From Odiellus spinosus (taxonomy: Eukaryota > Arthropoda > Arachnida > Opiliones > Phalangiidae): a DNA stretch of 64,000 bases. The position numbers and the translations under genes were made by a program. Below the pieces are notes generated by a model. The model worked only from the letters and a program-made list of their open reading frames with translations, was not told the origin of the DNA and searched no databases. Shown piece by piece: positions 11,180 through 23,481 of this stretch. How positions within the stretch are numbered: the first letter of the stretch is position 1; the number at the start of each line of letters is the position of its first letter. The stretch lies in NCBI GenBank assembly GCA_963920705.1, contig OY987232.1:5583200-5647199 (forward strand), given 5' to 3'.

Positions 11180-13828
11180 TTGGGCCTTCGCGGCGCTTGG
11201 AAATATGTTGAAGGATGTGGTATTGATCAATCCTGGGTTGAATCAGGGATGTACTCTGCCGCTACAGTGACCCGAATTTTGACTAGACGGCATTTGTATC
11301 GATGCATAGATCCTCATACGATAACGACCCTCGCTCTATACGAATTATACATATCTTGGGTATTGAAAAAGGATCCAGTTGAATCTGAAACTATTAAAAA
11401 TTTTAGCGTCTGAAATTAGATATTCCTACCAAATGGGAAGGAAGGAGAATAATTGTAGCGAGTACTTGAAGGCAACCATTGCCTCTCTCGCGATCAAGGG
11501 CACTCTTTTAAAGGAAATAGCCACTTCAAAAAGCAATTCGACTATAGTTACGGAATTTGTTCTCAATTACATGAGACAATTTTTATCAATCATGGACTTT
11601 ATCCGCGCTACTCGCAACGCTGATCTTAATTACACCTGAAATTAACTCAAAATATAATTAAATATTTTTTCGCCCATGATTATTTGAACTATGCAAGGAA
11701 CTGAAAGCAAATAACAAAAGGTTTGGCAAGAACATAGAAAAGGTTATTGAAGTGTTAGTAAACATAACGTTCCATTTACTTCTATTGGTCCCGATCATGC
11801 GATTGAGCACGAAAATCGTCGCCTTAAAGTAAACGGTGGTATCACCGGAATAACCAGAAAGCAGATGCCCTTCAACGTTTTTTTACAATATCTCCTATGC
11901 TTACTGACTTGGTATCAGATTTCGAATCTCGTTTCGGTATAGCTGTCAGTTCGAAAGAAAATAAACATCATGAAAGTTCCGGCAGAAAGTCGAAACAGAT
12001 CGATGAAAACGTTTACAAGCTTCGAAACGTTTTAGCGTCTCACTGTGACCCTTTCCTAATTCAAACTACCGACCTTCGTAATCTCATGACCCATAAAGTG
12101 ATGGACTCAACCACTACTCACGATATCTTGAAGAGAGACGAAATCGCTCAAAAAAGCTTTGAGTCGTTTGTTTCTGAACGCCTAAATAATGGAAAACTAA
12201 GTTTTTGGGCTCCGATGAAAAAGATTAAACTTGGCACATTCAAGAAGGACAATGCTATTCGATCATTTCGCGTAAGAGAGAAGACCATAAAAGTTACGGA
12301 AGAACGCGACCTTTTCCAACGTTTCATAATTGTAGCTAAAAGACTAGAGCTGGACTTGAAGGAATGTATAGGAAGGCTTGAGTTTGGGGCTTTTCCACGT
12401 GCATTGTTCGCTGGCGATGGTTCTCTTCTCTTGCCGAACGATAAAGCGAAAGCTGTGCATGTTTTAGAATCCTTCCCTTTGGAAATGGTTAAAGAAGAAT
12501 TGGAGAGAGACAAGAAATGCGAAGTAAGATGTTGATCCTTTAGCCAGAAAGTACCTCTATAATGGATTGGAAGAGCAAGAAAAAGAAGAAGGTACCCACA
12601 ATGTACTTTTAATAGATGGGATGGCGGCTGTACAATCAATGAAGAAAACAGATAAAAACTTGTAAGGATCTGGCAGATACGTTTGTTGGCATCATAGGTA
12701 AAATGTCAGTCGGTTACGATGAAATACGATTAATCTTTGGTACCTACAAAGAGGTTTCCCTCAAGGAGCAAACCAGAAGCAAGCGAACCGAAAAATCAAC
12801 TTACTATCACATAAAAGATAGCACACATATCCTTCACATTTTCGTCAATACGCACAAAGTCCGAACTGACTCAGTATCTGGCTGAATTCACAATTACAGT
12901 AAAAAGGCTTCAAATCTAGGTGTCAAGAAACTATTTTTATCTTACGGAACAGTCACTAAAGGCAACATTCCTGTGGATACATCACTCGCTACTCATTCCC
13001 ACGAGGAAGCCGATACTCTTTTAATTTTGCACGCTTTACGAGTAAACAAATCAGCTAATCTCTTCATCGAATCGCCTGACACCGATGTGTTGCTACTTAT
13101 GGTATACTTCTACCCTTCTCTTCCAAAATGTTCTTTCCTTATTAAAGGTGGAAAATTAAAAAACGGTTTTACGAGTATCCACCAATACATAAAACTCTTG
13201 GAATTATGCCAACGCCACACTTGGTTTTCACGCGTTGATATGACAGGATGGTTTTTCAGCCGCTCTAAAGAAAAGTCCATAAAAGAAATTCTAAAATGGG
13301 GTGACAAAATGCTTGAAGCGCTCTCTTGCCTTGGGGCATCAACGGCCATAGGCAATCAAGAAACTGAAGACAATCTTCTACGACATCTCTGTAAATTATA
13401 TAATTCTAAGATGGAAGAGAAGAGCGTTGAAGATTTTCGCTGTAAACTATACTCATCCAGCGGTTTGCAAGGGGAAAATCTTCCCTCCACAAGAGGCGCA
13501 ATGAGGCCCCACATCTTAAGGGCTCATTACAGGACTATGATTTGGAAATGTTCAAAATACAGGGAACCTGACATTCCGTCTTCACTATTTCGGGTGGGCA
13601 AATGACATGAAATTAACAGCTTCAAAGAAAAATCCGTGTTTTGAGCTTCCAGCCCAAGAGGCCATTCTGAAATTTTTAAAATGTGCCTGCAAGAGCTCAT
13701 GCAAGGGGAATTATTCTTGCCGCAAAAATGTATTAGAGTGCACTGACGCTTGCATGTGTACCGAAGAGTGCGCAAACCTCCCGAAAATGTCCATGGTAGA
13801 GTCGGATTTGGATACCGAGGTATTGTGA
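11180..13828 (+). pseudogene. Decayed HEEADT-type repetitive protein gene
   Basis: Fragments in changing frames together resemble a large uncharacterised protein family that is repetitive in fish and arthropod genomes. The order is: an N-terminal piece with WVESGMYSAATVTRIL (11180-11413); a piece ending FIRATRNADLNY (11379-11639); a stretch encoding DHAIEHEN then VNGGITGITRK (about 11790-11870); the longest intact part at 11897-12535 (NLMTHKVMDSTTTHDILKRD, ESFVSERLNNGK, ALFAGDGSLLLPND); 12703-12885 (SVGYDEIRLIFGTYK, YYHIKDSTHI); and 12973-13605 (SHEEADTLLILHALR, ESPDTDVLLLMV), where the spaced acidic residues recall PIN/FEN-type nucleases. It ends in a Cys-rich CXC-like stretch (13670-13785). 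At least five frame breaks or stops make it non-functional. The copia relic abuts it near 13790. The family name and function are not established. Confidence 0.6.
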
Positions 13829-15983
13829 AACTTCAACAAGGTTTTTGATCTCGAAGTGGTCGTTTAATTTTCTTGCCAATGCATGAATGAGTGCTTCCGT
13901 TTGGTTGGTCACCAGTAAATCATCGACATAGAGTAACACATAGGTCCACGCCATATTTTTCTCCTGTCTGTTGTACAGGCATGGGTCAGCTTTACTCCTA
14001 GTAAACCCTTCGGTTATAAGTGCGTGATTCGCCTTTTGGTTCCAAGCTCTAGCTGACTGTTTTAGGCCGTATATATTGTGCTTTAATTTGCACACTTTGT
14101 CTTCGTGTCCAGGTTTTATGAATCCAGGGGGTTGCTCCATATACAAATCTTCCCCAATTTCTCCGTGGAGAAATGCGTTTTTACGTCGAAGTGATGAACG
14201 TGCATACTTCTTGCGGCTGCTATACTTAATAATACTCGAACTGTTTCGTATTTGACAACTGGTGCAAAAGTGTCATCATAGTCTACGCCGAATTTCTGGG
14301 AGTATCCTTTTGCTACGAGTCGTCCTTTATACTTATGTATCTTCCCATCTTGATCGTATTTGATCTTTAATATCCATTTGCGGCCAATTGTCTTCCGATT
14401 TTCTGGAAGCTGTACTAGTTCTCAAGTATTTCTATCCTGTAGGGATGTTATTTCTTCTTGTGCGGCAGCTATCTACTTGAGTTTTTCGCTATTCGCCAAG
14501 TCTTGAACTTCGCTCCAGCTAGAAGGTTCACGCGCATGTTCGGTTGTAACTTTATAAGTTAATCGTCTTGGAGGAATGCCCTTGTTGGTCCTGTTAGAAC
14601 GTCGAGGTAGATTTATTGCTTGAACTTCTTTGTCAGTGTCTGTATCATCGGACTCTGAGGCGGTTTCATATTTTTCATCGTTTTCAGAATCGGACGACAA
14701 ATCCGTGCCTTTTTGCGTTAGAAATTCGGACGAGATGTCTGATTTTTCGTCTTCGGTAATTTTCATTTCCCCTTCCGACTGAGATGAGGAAGTAGGCAAG
14801 TTAGCCTTCCTGAAAACTATGTCTCCGTGCCATTCTCGAATCGAACGCTTCTGCTCTTTATGATGGTGTTGGTCTTTGGCTTAAATATCCTATATACTTT
14901 GCTGGCGGCCCCATAGCCAACCAATATACCTTCGACTGTTCTGTTGTCCCATTACGATCCTCTATCTTTGGGAATATATGAAAATTCTTTGCTGCCAAAT
15001 ACTCGTATAAGCCCAATTCTTGGCTTTGAACTGTTCCATAACTCATACGGAGTCTTCTCTATTGGATTGGTAGGAAGGTTATTTTGCAGGTAAGTTGCGG
15101 TCATCACAGTTTCACCCCAAAATTTGTTATCCAGATAAGCATCCAACATCATGCATTTTGCCATTTCTACGAGAGATCTATTTTTCCTTTCTGCCACTCC
15201 GTTTTGCTGTGGCATATACGGAATAGTCAACTGATGCTCAATACCTTCTAATTTCAAGTATTCACGAATATCTTTCCCAATGTATTCTCCTCCGTTGTCG
15301 GATCTAATGGTCTTCGGTTTGTGTTGAAACTTATTACTTGCCATTGAAATAAATTCACGGAGTTTATCGAAGACTTCGTGTTTCTTCTTGACCAGGTAAA
15401 CGTGGGTGAAACGTGAATAGTCATCGATGAAAGTTATCAGGTATTTATTTCCACTGAACGTATTTTCTTTCATGGGCCCGCAAACATCAGTATCAGATCC
15501 AGTGGTCTTTGACTTGACGTTTCAGACGATTTTGGGAATGGCTTAAAAGACATCTTCCCTTTGATACAGCACTCGCATTTTATGTTGGCATTTACGCAAA
15601 TTTATTCCTGATGCTACTTCTTGGTCTTGTAATTTCATAACAGCTACAGGATCTCGATGGCCCGTTCTTCGATGCCATAAGTGAAGACATCCGACATGCT
15701 TTGGTACGATCGTTGCAGCATTAACCGTTTCCTTGCAATGTAGTCGGTAGAGCCATCCGTCCATTACAGCAGAAGCTGCAATTCGTTGCCCTTCGTAGAT
15801 GCTACAGCTGTCTCCCTCAAAAATAACCTTATGACCAGTCTTTGCAAGTCTGTGCACTGACAGAAGACTGCCTCCTAATTTAGGTACATAAAGAACTTCT
15901 TTTATGCAAATTTTCCGTACTTCTCCTTTTGGACCAACACATTGAAGGTTTCCTTGGCCAATACCTTCAGCTTCGATGAACAA
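13790..15983 (-). pseudogene. Ty1/copia element B, truncated pol
   Basis: A minus-strand copia polyprotein fragment running from 15983 down to about 13790. It starts in the protease-to-integrase linker (EVLYVPKLGGSLLSVHRLA, then LWHRRTGHRDPVAVMKL, the pre-integrase zinc region). It continues with the integrase core at 15473-14952 (FIDDYSR, IRSDNGGEY, NGVAERKNR, supplying D, D and E). An acidic linker follows (14799-14473), then reverse transcriptase with KTIGRKWILKIKYDQDGKI, GLKQSARAWN and the catalytic YVDDLLV (about 13925-13945). Frame breaks lie near 15540, 14950 and 14470, and an internal stop near 14110. It lacks gag, protease, the 3' half of RT, RNase H and LTRs. It adjoins element A at about 15985 and the HEEADT relic at about 13790. 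Confidence 0.9.
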
Positions 15984-15989
15984 GACGAG

Positions 15990-18107
15990 CTCGGTATCTT
16001 ACTATTTTACCATTTTCATTGCGTTTCCGGGTATAGACCCATCTATTACCTAAAACCCTTTGGTTTTCTGGTCTTCTGACTTGAGTAAACACGCCTCTTT
16101 CTTTTAGTGTATCGACTTGATCTTCCATTGCTATATTCCATTTCTTAGCGTCCTCAGAACTTATAGCTTCTTGATACGATTTGGGATCATCTATGTCAAC
16201 GTTACAAAATTCTAAGTTATGAAATATTTCAGCATACTGAGCTTCCCCAGTTCTTCTAGCCTTTGATCTTCCACCGGTAGGGTATTCTTCTGGGCTAAAT
16301 CACAAGGTCCCGAGTAAGTATTCTTTGACGAAAAATCCAGAAGATCAGGATTAATATTGATATTTTCTTTCTGACAAAAATCAAGGATATCTTTTGCGGT
16401 TTTAAGATCTTTGTTCTCACCATATTTATAATAAAATGTCATATCTGTTTGGATACATTCCCTTATTTCGTTTTGTAGCCCTGCGATACCAATTTACGTT
16501 TCATTTATGCTGTTTTGTCACTGAGGGAATGTCATCTTCTGTCCTTGTTAAATTCTCTTCAATTGATATATTTGGTTTTTTCTCCTTAATCTGTTTAGCC
16601 GCTGGCTGAAATTTTATTGATGAACTTCCTGTCGACATTTCGATTTCATTGTAGTTATCTTCAATATCGTGAAACTGCACGTACTCTTCCTCGTCCTTTT
16701 CACCTTTTTCATAATTTCGTAGTTCATTAAAACGAACGTTGTCGCATTCAATAATTTTGTTAATATCAGGATTCCATATCCTATATCCTCTAGTTGAAAA
16801 TGCATATCCGACTAATATTCCCTTTTTCGCGGTATCTGAAAATTTATTTCTTCTGGTTTCTTTAGGTACGAAGTAGTGTACAGAACTCCCAATTCTTCTG
16901 AAGTGCTTAAGGGAAGGGGTATGCCCATATCTTAGTTCATATGGCGTTTTATCGTCTAGCTTCTTCTGCAGAAAACGATTTTTCATATAGTTGAAATTAT
17001 ATAGCATCTCTACCCAAAACTTGGGGGGTAATCCACCATCTTTTAGCATAGCTCTTGTTGAGTATAATGCAGTTCGGTTGTATCTTTCTGCAGTACCATT
17101 TTGCTGAGGGGTATATACATTGGTTCGTTGATGTTCAATGCCCAATGAGTCTAATAAAGTTCTCATTTTGATGCTGCAATATTCCGTGCCATTATCACTC
17201 TTCATCGTGGTAACTTTCTCTCCTGTTTTCCGCTCCATCTGGTTTATGAAATCTCGAACTTTATCGAAAACCTCCCATTTGTGCTTCATGACTGCTACCT
17301 CGGTCCATCTTGTGAAATTACAACAAAAGTTATAAAATAAATACAACCAGAACCAGAACGAATAGCTGCCGGACCCCATACATCCGTGTGAACTAGTTGG
17401 AGTATCTTCGTGGTTCGCCTCTCTGAAATTGCTTTTCGATTTAGTTTCGTCATTTTCGTTTCATTGGAGACGTCACATTCCAATTTCTGATTTCTAAACT
17501 TTGGTAAATGTCGAACACAATCATTTTTGGACATTCTGATAATAGTCTGAGCGCTATGATGTCCTAGTCTACGATGCCAGAGAACTAAGTTCGCATTGTT
17601 GTTTTCAGCTAAGTGATTTTCGGCCTCTACTTCCTTATTTTCGGTTTCTGCAAAGTGAGGTATCTCTCCGGTATAAGGTTTGCCATACATACGATATAAT
17701 CCTTGTTCCCCTTGGAATTGGTTAATCTTGTCTCCTTTGTCATTACGAATTATCACTTGCATCTTTCCACCAACCCAATGGTGTCCCGCTTTATCAGTCT
17801 GAAATCCGCTAATAAGATTTCTTCGCCCTTTAGGTGCATATCCAACATTGCGTAATATCAATACCCGAGTTTGTCCATCCACTTCATGTTCTATGGCTAC
17901 ATCACCCATTCCCGTGACTGTAAATGTTTCGTAGTACGAACGCATTTCCATAGGTTTAATTGATTTAAATCGAGTCATCCACTTACGATCATTGCAAAGG
18001 TGAGCACCTGCTCCAGAATCCCAAATCCATTCATTTGAGTTATTTTTCGTGTCACCTGAACTTGATACGGTTGAAATATCAAATTCTTGTTTCCCAATAG
18101 TTTTCAA
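15990..18107 (-). pseudogene. Ty1/copia element A, pol fragment
   Basis: Minus-strand pol of a second copia element. The protease signature WIWDSGAGAHLCND lies at about 18010-18030. The pre-integrase zinc region LVLWHRRLGHHSAQTIIRM is at about 17550-17590. The integrase starts LVHTDVWGP and, after a frameshift near 17330, continues with MKSDNGTEYC, YTPQQNGTAERYNR and a C-terminal part with GILVGYAFSTRGYRIW. A stop at 16501 ends the long frame. Remnants resume at 16210-16000 with RVLGNRWVYTRKRNENGK and RYRARLV, the start of the RT domain, where the element is cut off by element B. Confidence 0.9.
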
Positions 18108-18876
18108 AGTTTTTTTTGTTAGAATTCCCTATAGTATATTTCTTGGGTTTTCTACAGTACATTGCAATATGACCTATGTTCCCGCAATTATAGCAAGTTC
18201 TTGTATCTGTACGTTTTGGAGCTCTACTCCTGGATTCATCTTTCTTCGACGGTGCTTGTGTAACCATTATATCCGATGATGGTTCATTATCATCATGTCG
18301 AATTCTTAGTCGGTCAACTTCCGCCGTTATCGCATTTTTTACCTTATCTGATACGAAATCAGGATCCGACCATTGATATAAATTTAGTACCACCCCGTTA
18401 TATTCGGGCGGTAAATCCCCAATCATCTGGTAAGAAATTTCTTTATCTGGCACAGTTGCACCTGCTTCAGCTAACGCCGCTGCTGATTCTTGAACTCTAT
18501 TAAGGAAACATTCTATTCTTTCTCCGCGTTCCGGTTTGCATGTAATGAATCTTCGCCTCAACATTGCTATCCTCGCTCTTGTAGTTGGTTCATACGTAGT
18601 CTTCAATATTTCCCATGCCCTTGCCGGATCAGTTGCCGAACTAATAAGTCTTTTAATATCTCTTGATAAGGTAAGGTAAATGAATCCCAATGTCTTAGCC
18701 TTTTTCTCAGAAAAGATTGCTAGAAGAGTGTCATCAGTTGGAGTTGTTAATGTGGAATCTATGAACTTGTCTAGTCCATTTGCAGCCAATGCCATTTTTA
18801 CGTCAACCTTCCAATCTACATAATTCGTTCCATCCAATTTCGGAAACGAAAATATATCTTCTCCTTTTTCCGCCAT
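18079..18876 (-). CDS. gag: Ty1/copia element A Gag
   Basis: A 265-residue minus-strand frame starting with ATG at 18876 (MAEKGEDIFSFPKLDGTNYV, the typical copia Gag opening). It contains the UBN2-like capsid region (AWEILKTTYEPTTRARIAML, LNRVQESAAALAEAGATVPD, GDLPPEYNGVV) and a single CCHC zinc knuckle, CYNCGNIGHIAMYC. It would form the particle and bind element RNA. It ends by running into another frame at a run of eight A residues (minus strand, about 18105-18112); pol continues one frame away, consistent with a 1-nt indel in a single-ORF copia element or, less likely, a programmed shift. This is the best preserved part of element A. Confidence 0.85.
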   Translation of the reverse strand: MAEKGEDIFSFPKLDGTNYVDWKVDVKMALAANGLDKFIDSTLTTPTDDTLLAIFSEKKAKTLGFIYLTLSRDIKRLISSATDPARAWEILKTTYEPTTRARIAMLRRRFITCKPERGERIECFLNRVQESAAALAEAGATVPDKEISYQMIGDLPPEYNGVVLNLYQWSDPDFVSDKVKNAITAEVDRLRIRHDDNEPSSDIMVTQAPSKKDESRSRAPKRTDTRTCYNCGNIGHIAMYCRKPKKYTIGNSNKKNFENYWETRI

Positions 18877-20985
18877 TTTTGTAAGGCTTCTTTTCCACCG
18901 TTTATAATTAAGCCTTGTCTCTGTCGCTTACGAGACTCTTAATCTTTGTTGAACTTTACATTGATTTGTTGAATCCAATCTATTCATTATCAACGAAATA
19001 CTTTTAAAACTTAACTAATTCATTTAAAAGGTGACAAAATAAAACGTGACTATATTTATGAACTTTATTAAGAACATGTTATTTTATCATACAATAAAAT
19101 GGCAGACGACCTTTTAGTCAATAGGTTAGGAAATAAGCTAAGATTAGTTAAACTGAACGAACTGGTACAATATAGGAAATAACTTAACAGATGGTATGAA
19201 GCGAAACCTCGGGCAGTAAAGCTTCGGTCGAATATTAAATTAATTCAAATTGAATTGTACTGTGTTACCGAAAATTGTAATTTTCAGGAAAACTTTGCAA
19301 ACTGAAATATGCTTAAGAATTTAACTTTTTTCTGTTATGGTGTGGCTATTTATGCACTTTAATGCCACTGCGATCGTAAGTTGTACGTAATTCATAGTAC
19401 TACAATGTTATTAAAATAAAAAACCCATTGAAAATATGCTAATAAAGATTGAAAAAAATAAAAATTGCAGTTTTTCATATAAGATTTATATTTCTTGATT
19501 CAAAATAATATCTTCGTTGCATCTCTAAATAGATAATCAAATGTTTGGTTGGGTTTTATTCTTGTTTTAAAGCAATTACTTAAAGCATTCACTATTTTGA
19601 AACCCATCGTTTTGGTTTTATTCAAAATGAAAATAAAATTATAAAAGGTTTGAGAGTATAAATAAGAAGAAACTAGACCTATGTCTATATTGAAATTGAA
19701 GTTCCAATTTTTAATTAAGTTTATTCTATAATAATTATGGAAAAAAGCTAAATCAATTGATTCTTCGTGAAAGCTTGATGCTGGACTTACGTTAGCATCG
19801 AATTCAGTTGATTCGCAGGTTCATTTTCCATCATTCAAATATTCATCGTCGCTTAGGTTTGCGTCATTTATTCGAGTGTCTCTCAAAGCAGAGCTGGGAT
19901 TATCGTTTATGAAAGTGTATGATTACATTCGTGATCGTTTCAAGGGGATTATTGTCTTTCATCTTCTTAGTGTTTATTTTCATACCAAAGATTAAAATTT
20001 GGGACCCAACCTGCAATTCTGGATTCAGTTTAGCTGGCTATAAAAACACTGCCTATCAAAAGCCAGTATGCGTAGATATTAAAATCATTATCTTAACATT
20101 ATTAAAATGTAAATGCTTACCACATATTTTCACGTGTTTAATGTTTTCATATTTTATTTTAAAGCATGAATCCAATTTGGCTCGGTTTACCGAGGTCCTA
20201 TTTTTACACTTTTTTTAAATAAACTGGATAAGATAAAATTGAACTCTTCTTTGTTTGCCCGCAACAACGCAAAAAATAACCATTTTCGCCAAAAATTAAT
20301 CTACTTTAGCTTTAGGAAGTTAAATTAAAATCTAAACATGTAGTCTAAAAACAGGCCTGAAATGGCTCCAAAATATCTGTTGGTCATTGAGACGTGATTT
20401 TTGAAATGCTGATGTGACGTCATAGTCACGTTACTTCTTTTAGACCTACTAAGTGTCAGTCTGTTATGAAAAAATTCTCTAATACTCTTTATTTTTGCGA
20501 TGTGATTCCGAATATAAATTCAAAAGCTGTTCCAATTTTAGTTCAAAGTTTCGCTTTAAAATATACATGTTATTTGTATATTAATATGTAAAATATATTT
20601 ACGAGAACTTTCAAAATTTGATAAATTGAGGTAAGTACACCTTTAGCAGTACTAAAAAATGGTAGCACTGCTAAAAGCTGGTCTTTTCTGACTGGCCAGA
20701 TTGGTCATTTCCCAAAAGTTTCAACCTAGGCTAGATATTATAAAAATGATTTATATTTAACGAGCAGTTAAGGAATATTAATTCCATTGTTTTCCATTTT
20801 AATTATGCAGTTTTTTTCCTTTAAGTAATCTGTTATAATCAAAAAGAAATATTTTTAGAGAAAATTTCGATGCTGTTTACATATTGGGATAACGAAGATA
20901 AATAACTTGTTAATTTTATTGGATTAGAAGTGCGTAGAAATATTACAATTCATCATCGATGCTATTTAATTTAGTTAACGATAAG
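18877..20985. other. Upstream flank of copia A and AT-rich DNA
   Basis: Immediately upstream of copia A Gag (18877-19080) there may be leader or LTR remnant, but with no matching second LTR no boundary can be drawn. The rest is AT-rich. A 99-codon plus frame (19919-20218) is hydrophobic and matches nothing I know; I treat it as chance. Confidence 0.35.
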
Positions 20986-20987
20986 GA

Positions 20988-21088
20988 ATTTTCATATAAA
21001 AGTTTAAAATATTTCATATAAAAGTTTAAAATTTTTCATATAAAACTTTAAAATTTTTCATATAAAACTTTAAAATTTTTCATATAAA
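20988..21088. repeat. 22-bp tandem repeat, about 4.5 copies
   Basis: Consecutive units of the form TTTCATATAAAAGTTTAAAA, with A/C variants (AAACTTTAAAA in later copies), occur at 22-bp spacing. It is purely AT-rich and non-coding. Confidence 0.8.
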
Positions 21089-22490
21089 ATCATGTTTTTC
21101 ATTACTGACCGACAAAAACACAACAGGCATAAGCCTCCCTTTTTTATCCTATTCGCGACGACTTGTTGGTGGTTTTCTAGTTTTATTACTGACAGTCTAA
21201 AACCAAAATATTATAAGCTCCCTTTTAACCCCGCTCGCGAAGAAAACGTATTATCGCTTGCGCGACGACTTTTTACCTCTCCGAGTGAACTTTAGTTCAC
21301 GGAGAGGTTCTGTCCTGATCGTGTGTGTGTCCGTCGTTCGCGGTGTTCGCAATTACGTCATCGCAAGAAAATTCTATTTTAGTTCACCACTCTTCTCATA
21401 GGTGGCGGCACAATTTCCAAATTCTGAAATTTCCCATTTAAATAAAACGTCTCACAGGTGGTCTCCCTCCCAGTTACTGTCCGCGCTCGTCGCTTGCTAG
21501 CTTTTGGGATAACCATGCGAACGCTCTAACGACTTTGCTATAAGCACTTGTTGGAATTTTAGATAAAAACCTCTTAAATCTGGAAGGGGTGCACTACGGA
21601 AGCCAGGCCGTGTTATAGTAGCGTCGCGTATATGCTTTATATGTATACAATTAAATTAAAAATTTAAATTATACATTATAAATTTAAATTTACATTATAA
21701 AATAAAATATTACTAGTCTTAAACGATCATAATATAATATTCAAATTTAATTATATTTATTAAATAAATTTGACGTTAACTTTTTGTCACTAGGTGACGT
21801 TAGATTAGTAGGAAGTAGGACTACAGCAGTATAACGAAATAAAGGCGTACGGTTTTTTTAAAAACTTTAATTATGCTTGATTTAAATTCTATAATAATTA
21901 GTTCTAGTCCTCTCTTAAAAAAACAAATTTAATTATATTTTGTAAATTAACTTTCTATCTGTAGGCATGGAATAATTAGTAGCTTTTGCTGTAGGTGACA
22001 CTAGTTTCCCTCGAACTCGGCTGAAAGCTTACCTTAATACCTTTCAGTCAAGGAAAGTCAAACTCATTTAGTCATTTCCTATAATTTGTTTAATCACATC
22101 ATTCTCTTTAATTCAGTCTTAGGTTTAAATTAATTAATAATAAATAATCTAGAAATTCAGTTGTGTTTATTCTTGTAAAATCCATTTCAACTACAATTTG
22201 TTTAATCATAGCTAATTTGATTCTATCATCATTACGTTTAATTTAGTCCTATAGCTTGAAAATAATTTAATTTATTGTTTTAATTTTGGTTAGAATAATT
22301 TTAATTTAAGATAAACTTCAACTATTATGTATCTGTAAAATAACAGAGGCTCGAAAATTAAGGTAGTGGTATGGCGCGTCCGTGCTTGCACGGAGCGTGG
22401 GGGTCTCTTCGTAGAATATTCGACTCTTTCGAGAGAGTGAAAATAAAACTAAGCATGAAACTGAATGCGTCGCTATTATTATTAAGAAAT
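21089..22490. other. AT-rich DNA with a family-F-type hairpin
   Basis: At 21276-21309 a hairpin ACCTCTCCG...CGGAGAGGT surrounds TGAACTTTAGTTCA, and is followed by CTGATCGTGTGTGTGTC. It is a diverged version of the terminal hairpin seen in family F (1810, 27440, 46935). The rest (21400-22490) is AT-rich without recognisable genes. Confidence 0.5.
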
Positions 22491-22500
22491 TTATTTTATA

Positions 22501-23440
22501 GTTATTTTAATACGATTTTTTCGTATCATTTATGCTTAATAAAATAGTATTAGTCTTCTTCTATCATAATATCATATTTAAATTTAATCTTATTTTGTAA
22601 ATAAATATGATGTAAACGTTCTACCAACAGGTGACACTAGTTTCATCGTGTAAATAGTGTAGCGACAAAAGTAACCTTATAGCAAGAAGTGTGCCACTCC
22701 TCTTTCTTATTTTAACCCAAAAACTATAAAATAAATTTTTAACATCGTCTACCTGGTTTCATTAGTTTTCTTGTTTAGCATTGTTATTTTAATACGATTT
22801 TTTCGTGTCAGTTATGCTTAATAAAATAGTATTAGTCTTCTGCTATCATAATATCATATTTAAATTTCATTTTATTTTGTAAATAAATATGCTGTAACTT
22901 TCTACCAGCAGGTGACATAAGTTTCATCGTGTAGTGTAGCGGCAAAAGTAACCTTATAGCAAGAAGTGTGCCACTCCTATTTCTTATTTTATATATATAT
23001 ATTTTACCTATAAGGTAAGATTATACTTTGAGTGGGATCAGCTGTAACAGGCGTAATTCACCGCCTATCTACCGGAAACTATTTTATAGTATATATCAGA
23101 CCTTGACCACTTCCGGAAACCAAAATTATTTTTTTTTTGTTTCATTTTTTTTCAGTTTTTTTACATGGGAGAGGTTGGGTTGGGTTAGGTTAGGTTAGGT
23201 CCCACCAAAAAAAAAAAAAAAATGTAAAAACCTACCAAATAATTATTTATTTTTTATTTATTTTTTTTGGTTTGCGGAAGTCGTCAAGGTCTGACATATA
23301 CTATAAAAATAGTTTCCGGTAGATAGGAGGTAAATTACGCCTCTTACGGCTGATCCCACTCAAAGTATAATCATACCTATTATAAAATCAATTTTTAACA
23401 TCGACTACCTGGTTTCATTAGTTTTCTTAATTACAATTAG
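22501..23440. repeat. Tandem duplication of a 292-bp AT-rich unit
   Basis: The unit starting GTTATTTTAATACGATTTTT at 22501 recurs at 22793 with few changes, including CAGGTGACA, TTTCATCGTGTA and AGCAAGAAGTGTGCCACTCC. The second copy is interrupted at about 22990 by a foldback element and resumes near 23379 with ATTATAAAATCAATTTTTAA and CTACCTGGTTTCATTAG. No frame is conserved, so this is a non-coding duplication. Confidence 0.75.
23013..23378. mobile_element. Foldback element with TTAGG core (366 bp)
   Basis: The arms of about 110 bp are nearly perfect inverted repeats. The left begins AGGTAAGATTATACTTTGAG and runs through GGGATCAGC and CTACCGGAAACTATTTT; the right is its complement, ending CTCAAAGTATAATCATACCT. 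The loop contains TTGGGTTAGGTTAGGTTAGG followed by a run of A residues. It is inserted in the second copy of the 292-bp duplication. It has no coding capacity. Confidence 0.8.
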
Positions 23441-23462
23441 ACTTGGGACGAGGAGAGGTAAA

Positions 23463-23481
23463 ATTTTGGTTTCCCAACTTG
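23463..23481 (-). repeat. Isolated end of the family G element
   Basis: ATTTTGGTTTCCCAACTTG, preceded by GGAGAGGTA, is the same terminus found at 50800-50820 and, inverted, at 43974-43993. Here only this end is visible. Confidence 0.5.

Noticed and set aside
19919-20218. 99-codon hydrophobic frame as a membrane protein gene
   Set aside because: TTG/ATG ambiguity, no homology recognised, and it lies in AT-rich DNA where hydrophobic chance frames are common.
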